Below, in pieces: positions 35,241-45,927 of a stretch of 64,000 nucleotides of DNA (its first letter is position 1; each line of letters begins with the position of its first letter). The stretch comes from Kitasatospora atroaurantiaca (GTDB lineage: Bacteria > Actinomycetota > Actinomycetes > Streptomycetales > Streptomycetaceae), in assembly GCF_007828955.1 (NCBI RefSeq), contig NZ_VIVR01000001.1:3658001-3722000 (forward strand), in the 5' to 3' direction. Under the pieces are notes generated by a model. The model saw nothing but the letters and a program-made list of their open reading frames with translations. It ran no database searches and had not been told where the DNA came from. Both the position numbers and the translations under genes were made by a program.

Positions 35241-35441
35241 TCCACCCGGACCACGCCGACCTGCGGCGCACTCCGTGCGAATGTGATGATGCCACAGCCG
35301 GGGGCCCCGACACCAACCACCGACAACGTTACTAGGCGGGTCATCCGCAGCGCAAAGAAGAATGAGATACTCCAGTCTCCCGAGGAGAGCGCGAGCCGCG
35401 AGTCGCAAGCCGTGACGCAAGCCGTGAGGAGACCTGTCGAC

Positions 35442-38400
35442 GTGAGCAGCAGGCCGATCCGAGGCGCTGCTCGCCTCGCCGCGATACTCGACGCCTTGCC
35501 CGATGCGCTGTTGCTGGTCAACAGCAACGGCACCGTCGTCGACGCCAACCAGGCCGCCGTGCAGAGCCTGCAGGCCCCAGGGACCTCGCTGGTCGGGATG
35601 GGCGTGCTCGACCTGCTCCCCGAGTTCGACCCGAGCCGGATCCCCGGCTCGATGCGCCCGGCCCCGCGCGAGCCGGAGGGCCTCGAGCGCCCGGTCCGGA
35701 TGACCGCCCGCCGGACCGACGGCACCGCCTTCCCGGTCGAGGTCTCCGGCAACGACTTCTCCGACGACGGCGCGAGCGAGGGCGCCTACGTCCCGTACGG
35801 CAGCTCGTCCCCCTCCGGCAGCGACCTGCTGCTGCTCCTCGTCCGCGACCTCTCCGGCCGGCTCGGGGTCGAGGCCGAGCTCCGCCGCCAGCACAAGCAG
35901 ACCGAGATGATCCTCCGGGCCGCCGCCGAGGGCGTGCTCGGCGTGGACCTCGAAGGCCGCGTGGTGCTGGTCAACCCGGCGGCCGCGCACATCCTCGACT
36001 ACCGGGCGAGCGAGCTGGGCGGGCGCGAGCTGCACCCGCTCATCCAGCACTCCCAGGCCGACGGCAGCCCGCTGGCCCTGGAGGGCTCGGCGCTGCTCGA
36101 CACCCTGCTCTCCGGCCGCAAGCACCGGGTGCGCGGCGCGGTGCTCTGGCGCAAGGACGGCCGCCCGGTGACGGTCGACCTGACCACCGCGCCGGTCCGC
36201 GACGGCGACCAGCTGGTGGGTGCGGTGATGACCTTCACCGACCGTACGAAGGAACTGGCGCTGGTCGCCCGCAACGAGCACCTGACCGCCGTGCTGGAGA
36301 GCGAACTGGGCAGCGCGCTCACCGCGCTCCACCGGCGGATCGACGCACTGGCCGGCGACCCGGCCGGGCAGCTCTGGCCCGAGGCCAACTGGACGCTGCG
36401 CCGGCTCGCGGACGAGTGCCGGCGGTTCGGCACCCTGATAGACGGGGTGCTCGCGCACCAGCGCTTCGAGAGCGAGGCCGAGTCCGGCCGGCAGGATCTC
36501 GAGCGCGACCCGGTCGGGCTGGACAAGGTCGTTCAGCGCGCCGTCGAGCACGCCGGCGAGCTGGTCGGCGCGGGGCGGGTCCGGTACTCGGTGCACGCCG
36601 CCTCCGTCGAGGTGACGGCCGACCGGGAGCGGCTGGCGCAGGCGCTGGCCCACCTGGTGGCGGACGTCAGCGGTGTCGCCCTCTCGCTGGACGCGCCCGG
36701 CACCGGCCAGGCGCCCTCGCTCGGCGTGCCCGCACTGCCCCCGGTGGGCGGGGACGCGCCGATGGTCGTGCTGGCGGCCGCGCAGCGCGGCGACGTGGCC
36801 AGGATCGAGGTCCGCGGGCCCTCGCGGACCGCCGGCCCGGTGCACCTGCCGATAGCGCGCAGCACCGTGGAGCGGCACGGCGGCGTACTGCAGCGGCACG
36901 AGCTGCCGAGCCGGGCCGGGACGACGTACGTGGTGGAACTGCCGCTCGACCCGGCGGCGGTGGCGAAGGCCGCGACCGAGGGGCAGCGCAGCGTCCCCAA
37001 GGAGACCGACACCGCGATGCTGCCCGACCTGCCGGAGGTGCCGCCGGCACCCGCGGCGGCCGAGGAGCAGGCGGCGGAGCGTACGGCCGGCGACGGAGCC
37101 GAGCAGCCTGCCCCGCGCGGACCGATCGCGCTCGGTCCGGTCGAGCCGGAGCAGGCCGCGCCGCCGGCTGACGCCCCGTCGGAGCCCGCCCCGGCCCCGG
37201 CCGAGGACAAGGCCGGGCGCCCGAAGCGGCGGCGGCGTGGGGTGCCCGCGAGCGAGGAGTCGTCCGGCGGTCTGTCGATCCCCGGCATCCCCGACCCCGG
37301 GACACCCGTCTACCCCGGCCTGGAGCACGCGCTGCCCGCCGCACCGCCGGAGCCCGCCGCGGCTCCCGGCACTGATGCGGCCGCCACCGCGGCCCAGCCG
37401 ACCGGACGGCGTCGCCGCCTTGCCCTGCCCGCGCAGGCGGAGGGGCCGCAGGCGGCGGACCCGGCGCCCGGCGCGGAGCTGGAGCTCGCCAAGGCACCTG
37501 CACCCGAACCGCCGTCAGCTCCGTCCGAGGCCGCCGAACGGCCGTCGGAGCAGCCGCAGCCCGTCGGCAGCGGTCTCGGCGAGCTCGCCCCGCCGCGCCC
37601 GCTCGGCGGCTTCGCCAGCGCCTTCCCGAACGCCTTCCCGCAGCCCGAGCCCGTAGCGGCACAGCCCGTACCGACGCAGGCCGTACCGACGCCGAATGTC
37701 CCGGCCGAGCGGCCCGCGCTGCCCGCGGTGACCGGTGCCTCGGAGGCGCCGGCGCCCGTCGAACCGCGTACGCCTCCGCGTCCGATGGCCGAGCTGGCCC
37801 GCTCCAGCGCGGAGGAGCCGGCCGAGCAGCCCGCTGCCCCCGACTACCCGACGATGGTCACCCCGACCGTCGACGGCGGTCCGCGCCGCCTGCTGGTCTG
37901 GCCGGAGCCCGACCCGTCCACCAAGCAGGCGCTCCAGGACCGCGGCTACCGCCCGGTGATCGTGAGCTCCCGCGAGGAGGTGGACGCCCAGGTGGCCGCG
38001 TACCCGGCCGCCCTGTTCGTCGACCCGCTGACCGGTCCGATCACCCGCACCGCCCTGCAGTCGCTGCGGACGGCCGCGCTCAACAGCCGGGTCCCCGTGC
38101 TGGTCACCGCCGGCCTCGGCCAGGCCAACCGGGACGCCGCGTTCGGCGCCGACCCGGCCGTGCTGCTGCGGGCCCTCGCGCCGCGCGACAGCGAGAACCA
38201 CGCACCCAGGGTGCTCCTGGTCGAGTCCGACCCGGACATCGCGGCCGCGCTCATCGGCAGCCTGGAGCGGCGCGGCATGCACGTCGAGCACGCGGAGAGC
38301 GAGAACGACGCCGTCTCCCGGGCGAGCAGCGTGCAGCCCAACCTGGTGGTGATGGACCTGCTGCAGATCCGCCGCCGCCGGGTCGGCCTGCTGGACTGGC

Positions 38401-38618
38401 TGCGCGCCAACGACCGCCTGCACCGGACCCCGCTGGTCGTCTACACCTCGGTCGACCTCGACCCGCAGGAGCTGCCGCGGCTGCGGACCGGCGAGACAGT
38501 GCTCTTCCTCGCCGAGCGCTCGACGACCGAGGACGTGCAGTCCCGGATCGTCGATCTGCTGGGCCGGATCGGCGCGATGGGCGAGGTCGGCGCGGTCGGC
38601 CGGGCCGGCGGGTTCTGA
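35442..38618 (+). CDS. PAS-domain regulator with degenerate kinase core and C-terminal receiver
   Basis: 1,058 residues from GTG at 35442, with GAGGAG upstream; the frame is open further but the conserved protein starts VSSRPIRGAARLAAIL. Domains: PAS 1 (about 10-150, DALPDALLLVNSNGTVVDAN), PAS 2 (about 155-280, GVLGVDLEGRVVLVNPAA), and a histidine-kinase-like region (280-500) in which the phospho-acceptor His block reads LTAVLESELGSALTALH and the ATP-binding N-box reads LAHLVADVSG, so catalysis is doubtful. A roughly 340-residue Pro/Ala linker follows, then a receiver-like C-terminus (VLLVESDPDIAAALI, VVMDLLQIRRRR). It probably integrates signals by protein contacts rather than phosphorylation. 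No partner gene is adjacent. Confidence 0.75.
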   Translation: MSSRPIRGAARLAAILDALPDALLLVNSNGTVVDANQAAVQSLQAPGTSLVGMGVLDLLPEFDPSRIPGSMRPAPREPEGLERPVRMTARRTDGTAFPVEVSGNDFSDDGASEGAYVPYGSSSPSGSDLLLLLVRDLSGRLGVEAELRRQHKQTEMILRAAAEGVLGVDLEGRVVLVNPAAAHILDYRASELGGRELHPLIQHSQADGSPLALEGSALLDTLLSGRKHRVRGAVLWRKDGRPVTVDLTTAPVRDGDQLVGAVMTFTDRTKELALVARNEHLTAVLESELGSALTALHRRIDALAGDPAGQLWPEANWTLRRLADECRRFGTLIDGVLAHQRFESEAESGRQDLERDPVGLDKVVQRAVEHAGELVGAGRVRYSVHAASVEVTADRERLAQALAHLVADVSGVALSLDAPGTGQAPSLGVPALPPVGGDAPMVVLAAAQRGDVARIEVRGPSRTAGPVHLPIARSTVERHGGVLQRHELPSRAGTTYVVELPLDPAAVAKAATEGQRSVPKETDTAMLPDLPEVPPAPAAAEEQAAERTAGDGAEQPAPRGPIALGPVEPEQAAPPADAPSEPAPAPAEDKAGRPKRRRRGVPASEESSGGLSIPGIPDPGTPVYPGLEHALPAAPPEPAAAPGTDAAATAAQPTGRRRRLALPAQAEGPQAADPAPGAELELAKAPAPEPPSAPSEAAERPSEQPQPVGSGLGELAPPRPLGGFASAFPNAFPQPEPVAAQPVPTQAVPTPNVPAERPALPAVTGASEAPAPVEPRTPPRPMAELARSSAEEPAEQPAAPDYPTMVTPTVDGGPRRLLVWPEPDPSTKQALQDRGYRPVIVSSREEVDAQVAAYPAALFVDPLTGPITRTALQSLRTAALNSRVPVLVTAGLGQANRDAAFGADPAVLLRALAPRDSENHAPRVLLVESDPDIAAALIGSLERRGMHVEHAESENDAVSRASSVQPNLVVMDLLQIRRRRVGLLDWLRANDRLHRTPLVVYTSVDLDPQELPRLRTGETVLFLAERSTTEDVQSRIVDLLGRIGAMGEVGAVGRAGGF

Positions 38619-38652
38619 AGCCGATCTTGGGCGTAAGGTCAGCCAACCATCC

Positions 38653-38757
38653 AGGGGTGCGTGGGGGCACCTCCCGGCCGAAGGCTGGGGGAGAACTGCG
38701 CGAAGCGGGAGAGTGCACCGCCGCACCTTCCGATCTCGCGCAACTCCTCGCGCCCCT
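38653..38757. repeat. Dispersed streptomycete stem-loop repeat, copy 3 (long form)
   Basis: Outer AGGGGTGCG/CGCGCCCCT arms with the extra CCTCCCGGCCGAAGGC insert seen also at 51854. Lies between convergent genes. Confidence 0.85.
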
Positions 38758-38822
38758 GTTGTGGCTGATCGGCTGCCTGACCCTACTGGCGGAGCCCCTG
38801 AGCGAGTTGCCGGGGCGGTGCG

Positions 38823-39593
38823 CTACTGCAGGATGCCGACCGCCCGCGCCACCACCAGCAGCACCGTGAGCAGCGACACCACCGACTGAGTGATCATCAG
38901 CAGCTTGGCCCAGGCGGAGAGCGGCATGGTGTCGGTCGGGCTGAAGGCGGTGGCGTTGGTGAAGGCCACGTAGAAGTAGTCCAGGAAGTACGGCCGCCAG
39001 GCGGGCGAGGCGATGCCCTCCTGCTGCATCTGCGGGAAGAGGAAGTCCGGGTAGGCCTTGGTGCCCAGGGCCCGGGCCGCCGGGCCGCCGCGGTCCCACT
39101 CCCAGTACCAGAGCGCGAAGGCGATGACGTTGGTCGCCCACACCGCTCCGCCCGTGGCGAGCAGCGCGACCGCGCTGGTGGCCCCCGCTCCGCGCAGCAG
39201 CTCGCGCACCAGGTTCACCGCCGACCAGGCGTTGGCCAGGCTGATCGCGGCGACCAGGCTGAGGCTGAGCGAGCGGAGCAGGGGCGAGCTGCGGTCGAGG
39301 TGGCGGTGCGGGTGCGCGATCGCGAGGGCCACCAGCAGGGCGAGCTCGAGCGCGGGCAGCAGCCAGTGCGGACTGATCGTCAGCCGGGCGGGCAGGAACA
39401 GTTGCAGAGCCACCGCGAGCAGGATCGCCAGGGTCACCGCCCAGCGCTCCTCCCCCTCGGTCGGCTCCCGCCAGGCCGGCGCCTCGGGGGCCGGCTCGGG
39501 TTGGAGCAGGCTCTCGATCCGGTCCAGCCGGCGGTGCAGCTGCTCGACCAGCTCGTGCTGGTCCGCGCTGCCCGGTGGCTTGTTCTCACTCAT
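38823..39593 (-). CDS. DUF1345-type membrane protein
   Basis: 256 residues from ATG at 39593; an ATG at 39602 is equally possible and neither has a clear ribosome site. A charged, coiled N-terminus (HELVEQLHRRLDRIESLL) is followed by five or six membrane helices. The segment YVAFTNATAFSPTDTMPLSAWAKLLM is typical of DUF1345, followed by a last helix ending VVARAVGIL. The TDTMPLS loop recalls the selectivity region of two-TM channels, so an ion-channel-like role has been suggested for the family by resemblance only. Downstream lies a dispersed stem-loop. Confidence 0.8.
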   Translation of the reverse strand: MSENKPPGSADQHELVEQLHRRLDRIESLLQPEPAPEAPAWREPTEGEERWAVTLAILLAVALQLFLPARLTISPHWLLPALELALLVALAIAHPHRHLDRSSPLLRSLSLSLVAAISLANAWSAVNLVRELLRGAGATSAVALLATGGAVWATNVIAFALWYWEWDRGGPAARALGTKAYPDFLFPQMQQEGIASPAWRPYFLDYFYVAFTNATAFSPTDTMPLSAWAKLLMITQSVVSLLTVLLVVARAVGILQ

Positions 39594-39658
39594 GGCGGTC
39601 ATTCTCGCGAGCCCGCCGGTCGGGTGGGCAGGGGCCGCGCCGCGGCTCCGGTGAGGGG

Positions 39659-41053
39659 TCAGCCCGCCGTGGTCAGGGGCAGCCGGGCGACCAGGCGGGC
39701 GCCGTGCGGCTGTGCTTCGGCGCGGAGGGTGCCGCCGTGGTGCGCGGCGATGTCGCGGGCGATGGCGAGGCCGAGGCCGGTGCCGCCGAGCTCGCGGCTG
39801 CGGGCGTCGTCGAGGCGGGTGAACCGTTCGAAGATCCGGTCGAGATCGGCGGGCGGGATGCCCGGGCCGTCGTCGCGGACCTCCAGGACGGCGGTCCTGG
39901 ACGTCCGGTCGGTGCGCAGCGAGACCTCGATCCGCCGGTCCGCGTAGCGCTGGGCGTTGTCGACGAGGTTGGTGAGCAGCCGGGAGAGCCAGGTCCGGCT
40001 GCCGGTCACGGTGGCGCCCGGGGCGAGGTCGGTACTGACCGCGATCCGGTCGGCGCCCCGGGCGGCCAGCACCTCGCGGCAGAGACCGGCCAGGTCAACC
40101 GCCTCGGTGGGCACCCGGTCGGCGGCGTCGAGGCGGGCGAGCAGCAGCAGGTCGGCTGCCAGGTCCTGGAGCCGGACGGTGTCCTCCAGGGCGTCGCTGA
40201 CCAGGTCGGGCCAGAGCGCCGGGTCCGGGTGGGCCAGGGCGACCTCGAGCTGGGTCCGGAGGACCGTGATCGGACTGCGCAGTTCGTGCGAGGCGTCGGC
40301 GATGAAGCGGCGCTGGCGGATGCCCGCGTCCTCCAGGCGGTCCAGGGTCGCGTTCATGGTGACGGCGAGCCGGGCTATCTCGTCCTCGGTGTGCGGTACG
40401 GGGACCCGCCGGTGCAGGTCGTGCCCGGTGATCTCGGCGACCTCGGCGCGGATGGCCTCCACCGGGAGCAGTGCCCGGCCGGTCACCCGCCAGGTGACGG
40501 CCGCGACGGTGAGCAGCAGCAGCGGGACGCCGATGGCGAGGGCCGTCCTCGTGGTCTCGTACGCCGCGTCGGCGTCGCGCAGCGAGGTGCCCGCGTACAC
40601 GGTGAGCCGCCCGGCGGGGCTGTCGGTGGCGGCGACCACCACCCGCTGGCGGTACTCCGCGCCGACCGGGGCGCCGTCCCAGGTGGCGCTTCGGGCGGGG
40701 CGGCCACCGGACCTGGCCCGGGTGACGGGCGGCCGGCCGGCCAGGTTCGGACTGGCCGCGATCACCGTGCCCCCGGCGTCGACGACCTGGATGAAGTCGG
40801 CGCCGGGCACCAGCGGGACCACGGCGGGCAGGCGTCCCTGCGCGGCCAACTGGGCGACGGTGTCGGCCTGCTGCGCCGCTGCTCCCTCGGCGTTGCGGAG
40901 CAGGTTGGCGTGCAGCAGGCCGGTCAGGGCCAGCGAGCCGGCGGCCAGCGCCAGGGCGACCACTGCGGTGGCGGCCACGGTGGCCCTGGCCCGTACGGAT
41001 CCCGGCCACGCCCTGCGGAGTTGACGTCTCACCAGGTGCAGGAAACTAGCCAC
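39659..41053 (-). CDS. Sensor histidine kinase
   Basis: 464 residues, with start taken as GTG at 41053, which overlaps the stop of the response regulator gene (GTGGCTAG). Two membrane helices (RATVAATAVVALALAAGSLAL and IGVPLLLLTVAAVTW) flank an extracytoplasmic sensor of about 120 residues. HAMP follows, then the H box FIADASHELRSP (His256), N box LVDNAQRYA, G1 DDGPGIP and G2 GGTGLGLAI. It autophosphorylates and passes phosphate to the regulator encoded just upstream. The signal is unknown. Confidence 0.95.
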   Translation of the reverse strand: MASFLHLVRRQLRRAWPGSVRARATVAATAVVALALAAGSLALTGLLHANLLRNAEGAAAQQADTVAQLAAQGRLPAVVPLVPGADFIQVVDAGGTVIAASPNLAGRPPVTRARSGGRPARSATWDGAPVGAEYRQRVVVAATDSPAGRLTVYAGTSLRDADAAYETTRTALAIGVPLLLLTVAAVTWRVTGRALLPVEAIRAEVAEITGHDLHRRVPVPHTEDEIARLAVTMNATLDRLEDAGIRQRRFIADASHELRSPITVLRTQLEVALAHPDPALWPDLVSDALEDTVRLQDLAADLLLLARLDAADRVPTEAVDLAGLCREVLAARGADRIAVSTDLAPGATVTGSRTWLSRLLTNLVDNAQRYADRRIEVSLRTDRTSRTAVLEVRDDGPGIPPADLDRIFERFTRLDDARSRELGGTGLGLAIARDIAAHHGGTLRAEAQPHGARLVARLPLTTAG

Positions 41054-41723
41054 CGTCGACCGCCAGCCGGTAACCGGCGCCGCGTATCGTCTCGACCGCC
41101 GAGCGGCCGAAGGGCGCGTCGATCTTGCGGCGGACGGCGCTGACATGGACCTCGACCAGGTTGAGGTCGCCGTCGTAGGCCGAGTCCCAGACCCGTTCCA
41201 GGATCTCCCGTTTGGGTATCACCTCGCCGGCGTGCCGGGCGAGGTACTCGAGGACGGCGAACTCCTTGGTGGTGAGCCGCACCTCGGCCCCGGCGCGGGT
41301 GCAGGAGTGGCGGGCCGGGTCGATGACGAGGTCGCCGAACTCCAGGGTCTGCGGCAGCCTCCGGCCGGTCCGCCGGAGCAGGGCGCGCAGCCGGGCCACC
41401 AGCACCACGTAGGAGAAGGGCTTGGAGAGGAAGTCGTCGGCCCCGGTGTCCAGCGCCTCGGCCTCGTCGTACTCGCCGTCCTTGGCGGTGAGCATCAGGA
41501 TCGGGGTCTCGTTGCCCGCGGCCCGCAGCCGGGAGCAGACCCGGTAGCCGTTGAGGCCCGGGAGCATGATGTCGAGCACGATGACGTCGTAGTCGTGCTC
41601 GCTCGCCAGCCAGAGGCCCTCGTTGCCGTCGTGGGCGAGGTCGACGGCGAAGCCCTCGGCGCGGAGACCACGCTGCAGGGCCACCGCGAGGCGCTTCTCG
41701 TCCTCCACCACCAGTAGACGCAC
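41046..41723 (-). CDS. OmpR-family response regulator
   Basis: 225 residues. Receiver domain with acidic pocket EDE (7-9), phospho-acceptor Asp51 in VIVLDIMLPGLNGY, and Lys in FLSKPF. C-terminal winged helix with RLTTKEFAVLEYLARHAGEVI and VEVHVSAVRRKID. It pairs with the kinase whose gene overlaps its stop. Upstream, in the divergent promoter region, are three CTTCAG repeats spaced 10-11 bp, a good candidate for its own binding site. Confidence 0.95.
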   Translation of the reverse strand: MRLLVVEDEKRLAVALQRGLRAEGFAVDLAHDGNEGLWLASEHDYDVIVLDIMLPGLNGYRVCSRLRAAGNETPILMLTAKDGEYDEAEALDTGADDFLSKPFSYVVLVARLRALLRRTGRRLPQTLEFGDLVIDPARHSCTRAGAEVRLTTKEFAVLEYLARHAGEVIPKREILERVWDSAYDGDLNLVEVHVSAVRRKIDAPFGRSAVETIRGAGYRLAVDGG

Positions 41724-41766
41724 CGGTACAGCCTCGCAGGTCTCGGGCGCGGGCGGCTGAAGGGGT

Positions 41767-41793
41767 CTTCAGCTTTCTTCAGGTCTGCTTCAG
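41767..41793. promoter_or_regulatory. Triple CTTCAG direct repeat, likely response-regulator operator
   Basis: CTTCAG at 41767, 41777 and 41788: one helical turn apart, between the divergent regulator and membrane-protein genes. OmpR-family regulators typically bind such head-to-tail repeats. Confidence 0.6.
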
Positions 41794-41858
41794 CACCGTG
41801 GCGCGATGCTGGGCCGCACCGCCGGGCGGACGTCCCGGATGTGCGCGAGGAGCCCTTG

Positions 41859-42437
41859 ATGACCCAGCCCCACACCCCGGAACCGTCCGAGCCCGGCACC
41901 GAGGAGGCCGGCTTCCCCGCGGCCAAGCGGTCGCTCCGGGAGCGCTACGGGCACCTGCCCCGCCGCCGGGGGACCCGCCTGCTGGCGCTCGGCGCCGCGG
42001 TGGTCGTACTCGCCGGGGTGGCCGCCGTCGCGGCGGTCGCCTCGCACCACCCCTTCGAGCGCGGCGGCGAGTTCGGCGACAAGCGGCCCGGGTACGCGGC
42101 CGCCGAGGGCCGGGACGGCCGCGGCCGGGAGGGGCAGGACCACCGCATGCTCGCCGGGAAGGAGATCGGTGCCGGCAAGCGCGCCAGGGCCGGTCTGGGC
42201 AACGGGCCGGAGGGCCTCGCGCCCGCCCCGCTGCCCGCGCTGCCGGCCGGCCAGGCGGTCGAGAAGGCGGCCGCCGCGGTGCCGGGCGGCAAGGTCGACT
42301 CGCTGCGGGTGGTCGGCCAGCAGGGCGGCGGCAGCGCCTGGCAGCTCGAGGTGCTGGGCACCGACGGGGTGCGGCACCTTGTGACCGTCGACGGCGTGAA
42401 CGGGACGGTCACCGGCAACACCGTCGCCGATCGCTGA
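41859..42437 (+). CDS. Membrane-anchored PepSY-like protein, divergent from the two-component system
   Basis: 192 residues from ATG at 41859 with GAGGAG. A basic cytoplasmic N-terminus (SLRERYGHLPRRRGTRLL) is followed by one helix (ALGAAVVVLAGVAAVAAVA) and a long extracytoplasmic part. The end AVEKAAAAVPGGKVDSLRVV...AWQLEVLGTDGVRHLVTVDG has the PepSY layout (a helix, then strands). PepSY proteins next to OmpR-type systems are often their targets or modulators. Here the shared intergenic region with repeated CTTCAG supports that link; the biochemical role is unknown. Confidence 0.7.
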   Translation: MTQPHTPEPSEPGTEEAGFPAAKRSLRERYGHLPRRRGTRLLALGAAVVVLAGVAAVAAVASHHPFERGGEFGDKRPGYAAAEGRDGRGREGQDHRMLAGKEIGAGKRARAGLGNGPEGLAPAPLPALPAGQAVEKAAAAVPGGKVDSLRVVGQQGGGSAWQLEVLGTDGVRHLVTVDGVNGTVTGNTVADR

Positions 42438-42445
42438 TCAGTGAC

Positions 42446-42479
42446 GGCCGTGGACGACGGCGTGACCGCGTCCACGGCC
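42446..42479. terminator. Terminator between PepSY-like gene and acyl-CoA ligase
   Basis: GGCCGTGGAC and GTCCACGGCC with a 14-base loop, between convergent stops. Confidence 0.85.
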
Positions 42480-42498
42480 GATCAGCCTCCGGCCGGGG

Positions 42499-44160
<1,662 letters not shown>

Positions 44161-44308
44161 GCGGGTCCTCCTTGACCGGGCGGCTCTCCTGACCACGGCT
44201 ACCCAGAAGTAACCGATGGGTAGCCGTGCCTGATTGTGCCGCCCGCCGGGGCCACTGTCAGCACCCGCACCCCGTTGCGCCGGTCACGCTTCGGCGTCTC
44301 CGGGCCGG

Positions 44309-44710
44309 TCAGAACACCGGGGCGGCCGCGGCGTGCAGGGCGCAGCCGTTGCTGAAGGTCTTCTTCCAGCTGATCTTCCGGCCCCGCCAGGCGCCCTCGG
44401 CGGAGGCGGTGACCGGGGCGTAGATCATCGGGCAGACCGTCTCCGGGCTGCCCGCGAGGTGGTCGAGGTCGCCGCCGGCCGCCGCCACGGCCCTGCAGGC
44501 CGCGCCCGGGTGGGCATGGGTGCCGCCCGACGGGCAGTCCAGGGTGACCTGCTGGGCCGCCCGGCCCGGGGCCTCGCCCTCGCTGACGGTCAGCAGCAGG
44601 GAGGACGCCGACAGCTTGGGGCCGTGAATGGCCGGGGCGGCCGCCAGGCCGGTGGCGGCGAGGGTGAGGCACGCGGTCGTCAGCAGGTGACGCATTGCGG
44701 TGGTCGTCAT
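44309..44710 (-). CDS. Streptomyces subtilisin inhibitor (SSI)-like protease inhibitor
   Basis: 133 residues from ATG at 44710; an ATG at 44695 is an alternative. A signal peptide (MRHLLTTACLTLAATGLAAAPA) precedes a compact domain with LLLTVSEGE, LDCPSGGTHAHPGAACRAV and the reactive-site loop VCPMIYAPV, where the presumed P1 residue is Met as in SSI (CPMVYDPV). Four cysteines can form the two conserved disulfides, and the protein ends FSNGCALHAAAAPVF as in SSI. It is secreted and inhibits subtilisin-type serine proteases, which links it to hyphal development. Confidence 0.92.
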   Translation of the reverse strand: MTTTAMRHLLTTACLTLAATGLAAAPAIHGPKLSASSLLLTVSEGEAPGRAAQQVTLDCPSGGTHAHPGAACRAVAAAGGDLDHLAGSPETVCPMIYAPVTASAEGAWRGRKISWKKTFSNGCALHAAAAPVF

Positions 44711-44804
44711 ACCGGCCAGCGGACCACGGACGGCGCCGGACCCCAAGCCCGGTGTCCGTCGTTCGGGTGGAATCAGGCGGCACATTGCGGCGAGTGAGTG
44801 ACCC

Positions 44805-45719
44805 TCAGGTGGCCACCAGCGCATCCAGCTGATCCCGGTCGACGGTGAGCTCCGCGCCGCCGTACGACTCCTGGACGTTGCCGTGGTGCTGGTGGATGCG
44901 CTGGTGGTACACCCACTGGTCGGCGTCGACGGCGCCGGCCCCGTCGGTGACCGACCGGTCGTCCCAGCGGGCGTACCAGATCGCGTCCGGCATCGGGGAG
45001 CTGCCCGCCCGGGCGGCCGCCGCGAGGTCGGCGATGCCGGAGTCGGAGCTGGAGTAGAAGCCCGAGCGGTAGCCGGCGCCGTGCAGGGCCTGGGTCCAGC
45101 CGAGGGTGAAGTCGACGACCGCCTTGCTGCACCCGGCGTCGCCCCGGGGGTACGCCTCGATGTCCAGGTAGACCGGGCTGCCCCTGCCGAGACCGAGGGC
45201 CCGCAGCCCGAGCACCGCCTCCGCCGCCTCGGCCCGCCCCTGCGCGACGGCATCCGCCGGGTCGATGCGCTTGGGCTTGTGCGTCGCGGCGCTGCACGGC
45301 GCCTGCGTGCCGACGTGGGTGGGGATCAGCTGCCAGCCCATCGCCCGGACCTTCCGCACCCAGTCGGCCGTGAGCCGGGCCTGGTCGCAGGCCCGCTGGC
45401 CACCGCTGGTGTAGATGCCGACGGCGCCGTACGGGGACGAGGCGCGCCAGGCCTTCATGGTGTCGAGGGGCGGGGCCGAGCAGGCGTCGAAGCCGGCGCC
45501 CGTGAAGACCCTCCGGGGCAGTGCCTCCCTGCGTGCCGGGGAGTCGGGCAGCACGGTGGGCCGGATGCGCGGCGGCGGGAGCGGGGCGGTGGCCGCGGCC
45601 GGGGCCAGGGCGAGGCTCGGGGCGGGCGCGGCGCCGGCCTGCGCGAGGAGGCCTCGGTCGGTGGCGAGGAGCAGGACGAGGGATGCTGCGGTGAGGGCCG
45701 CCGGACCTAGTAAGCGCAT
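44805..45719 (-). CDS. Secreted DUF1906 glycoside-hydrolase-like protein
   Basis: 304 residues. Signal peptide (MRLLGPAALTAASLVLLLAT), Ala/Pro linker, then a DUF1906/Rv2525c-like TIM-barrel domain from about residue 70: GAGFDACSAPPLDTMKAWR, VGIYTSGGQRACDQ, WQLIPTHVGTQAPC, VYLDIEAYP (the conserved acidic pair after a strand), SGFYSSSDSG and WVYHQRIHQHHGNVQESYGG with VDRDQLD. The family resembles glycoside hydrolase 25 and is exported, in mycobacteria via Tat, with a proposed cell-wall role. Five cysteines suggest disulfides. Confidence 0.88.
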   Translation of the reverse strand: MRLLGPAALTAASLVLLLATDRGLLAQAGAAPAPSLALAPAAATAPLPPPRIRPTVLPDSPARREALPRRVFTGAGFDACSAPPLDTMKAWRASSPYGAVGIYTSGGQRACDQARLTADWVRKVRAMGWQLIPTHVGTQAPCSAATHKPKRIDPADAVAQGRAEAAEAVLGLRALGLGRGSPVYLDIEAYPRGDAGCSKAVVDFTLGWTQALHGAGYRSGFYSSSDSGIADLAAAARAGSSPMPDAIWYARWDDRSVTDGAGAVDADQWVYHQRIHQHHGNVQESYGGAELTVDRDQLDALVAT

Positions 45720-45927
45720 CCTCTCTTGCTACTGATTTGTCATCAAATAGGCCGGTGGGCACGCCGGGGCGAAGGGTTGCTTTCACCCGCTCGGCCGCGA
45801 GCAGCGCGGACGGCTGTGGGCGGCGCCGTTGCCGGCACCGCCCACGAAAGCCCGGAGCGTGGTGACCCTTTCCGCTCCCTGCCGTATCTCGTCCGCCGTC
45901 GGCGCCCCCGCCGTCGGCGGAAGCCCG

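Noticed and set aside
35226..37328. Minus-strand open frame of about 700 codons
   Set aside because: Antisense of the PAS regulator; no domains and shadow-type composition.
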